This document shows, in pieces, positions 62,950 through 64,000 of a DNA stretch of 64,000 nt; the first letter of the stretch is position 1, and the number at the start of each line of letters is the position of its first letter. The DNA comes from Rhyacichthys aspro (lineage: Eukaryota > Chordata > Actinopteri > Gobiiformes > Rhyacichthyidae): positions 3,987,640 through 4,051,639 of the forward strand of contig CM072152.1 in the NCBI GenBank assembly GCA_036850595.1, in the 5' to 3' direction. The notes under the pieces were generated by a model. It saw nothing but the letters and a program-made list of their open reading frames with translations. It was not told where the DNA came from and made no database searches. Made by a program: the position numbers and the translations under genes.

Positions 62950-64000
62950 ATCTTTTACACATTCATTTGTATCATGTTTGTTAGTATTTTACTACTGCTT
63001 AATCGTGTACCCGAAGTACAATATTATTTAGGACTAAGGTTGACAATATATAACAAACCAAATGTATCCTCATTTCAGTGAAAACCTGTGTTATGCTCTA
63101 GCGTTGAATATTGCAGTGATATTATAAGTTGTGATATTAACATTCCACTAGGTAATTGTTAAGGTTTTTTAATTGAAATTTGATTATTTGAAAATATATT
63201 GACTATATAGACCTGTTATTTTGCACAACACAAAATGTTGGTGCCTTTAACTAGCTTATTTTGTTGCACTGGTATTTAAGGCTCCATTTGATTGGCTGAT
63301 TATTTTGAATTAGACGTAGAAAAGAACTGTTGTCTTGGCATTTGTGTAAGATATTGTGCATCTATAGGTTGGGGAGGTGGATGGGACATAAGATGCCAGT
63401 AGAGACATGTTTGTGTCACTAATATTTTGACTTCTAAGGTAGGATTTTTGCTAATGGTTAGGGTTAGCAAAAGCATAGGCAGTTTTCAAACAAAACCACT
63501 TTTGTTTAGAGGTCACTAAAACCAAGCTTTTGGTTTTTAATATGAAATATGCAAGTTATTTATCTTTTTAGCAGACTTCTTACAGACTTATATTATACTA
63601 ACCATGCCTCAAGTAAAACCATTCGTTCTACTTCCAGAGTAAGCAGATGTCTGATTCAGACCCAGGCCACTCCACTCTATATGACACTAGCTCTACTATG
63701 TGAGACCTAAAGCACCCCAGAATATTAGCCGTTTTAAATAAGATGGCAGAAACATAATCCACATCTGTTTATTGTCATATAAGCTGAAGAATTTCATCAT
63801 TAGTTAGATATATTTACATAACTGTATCAGAATAAGATGGCAAACTGAGTGCTATTAAGGTAAATGTGGTGACCTATAAATGTATCCAAATCATACGCAG
63901 TAGATAAAAGAATGATGTTATGATGTATAATGTATAGTATATTATAGTATAATGATGTATAGACAGAAGTATAGAGACTGTAGTGCAAACACAGTGCAGA
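62950..64000. other. AT-rich intronic stretch to the window end
   Basis: No coding frame is seen. It carries one dispersed-repeat fragment (63367) and a degenerate GATGTATAATGTATAG-type repeat near 63915-63960. Confidence 0.45.
63367..63389 (+). repeat. dispersed repeat carrying GGTGGATGGGACAT, copy 3
   Basis: GGTTGGGGAGGTGGATGGG followed by ACAT matches the copies at 38332 and 40751. Confidence 0.4.

Larger units (their letters stand above)
60748..64000 (+). other. foxp1: start of the next foxp1 intron (runs off the window)
   Basis: It begins with a consensus GTAAGC donor. The following coding exon, expected to continue the Q-rich region, was not found before the window end. It contains a (TA)25 run, a 25-nt poly-A and two CpG-bearing complex blocks; the last 1 kb is AT-rich. 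Confidence 0.85.

Overview
The window is vertebrate nuclear DNA, almost certainly from a ray-finned (teleost) fish. It is AT-rich and mostly non-coding. It has GT-AG introns and decayed tRNA-derived SINEs, LINE tails and MITE-like repeats of types familiar from teleost genomes. Its only recognisable gene is foxp1, on the + strand. Nothing prokaryotic, viral or operon-like was seen, and no tRNA, rRNA or CRISPR array.

Gene content: three consecutive in-frame coding exons encode part of the glutamine-rich N-terminal region of the forkhead repressor FOXP1. They lie at 36568-36675 (36 codons), 59925-60062 (46 codons) and 60649-60747 (33 codons). All three begin and end on codon boundaries and have AG/GT splice sites. 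FOXP1 is favoured over FOXP2 and FOXP4 by [13 protein letters not shown] in the second exon, ALQVARQ in the first and the short polyQ run followed by HAG in the third. I cannot tell the foxp1a and foxp1b paralogues apart. The initiator exon lies upstream of the window. The rest of the Q-rich region, the zinc finger, the leucine zipper and the forkhead domain lie downstream.

Layout: 1-36567 is intronic or 5' non-coding foxp1 sequence, 36676-59924 is a 23.2 kb intron, 60063-60648 a 586 bp intron, and 60748-64000 the start of another intron. The non-coding DNA alternates between AT-rich stretches with decayed repeats and blocks of more complex, GC-balanced, repeat-free sequence, often carrying TAATTA homeodomain cores. 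I list these blocks as candidate conserved non-coding elements. That call rests on composition and on the known richness of FOXP introns in conserved elements, because no alignment was available.

The most interesting item is a CpG-rich, CT-rich block at about 51130-51450 with two inverted CCAAT boxes, a GC/KLF box and forkhead motifs. It lies between the first two visible coding exons and looks like an internal foxp1 promoter. Transcripts from it could skip the N-terminus and start translation at the Met-Met pair of the 59925 exon, resembling the short FOXP1 isoforms known in mammals. Structural curiosities include a nested inverted duplication (46352-46408), a 170-bp inverted repeat pair about 1 kb apart (14731-14911 and 15873-16040), a degenerate array with an inverted relative 2 kb away (47100-47670 and 49644-49704), and a long degenerate minisatellite (about 1085-1960).
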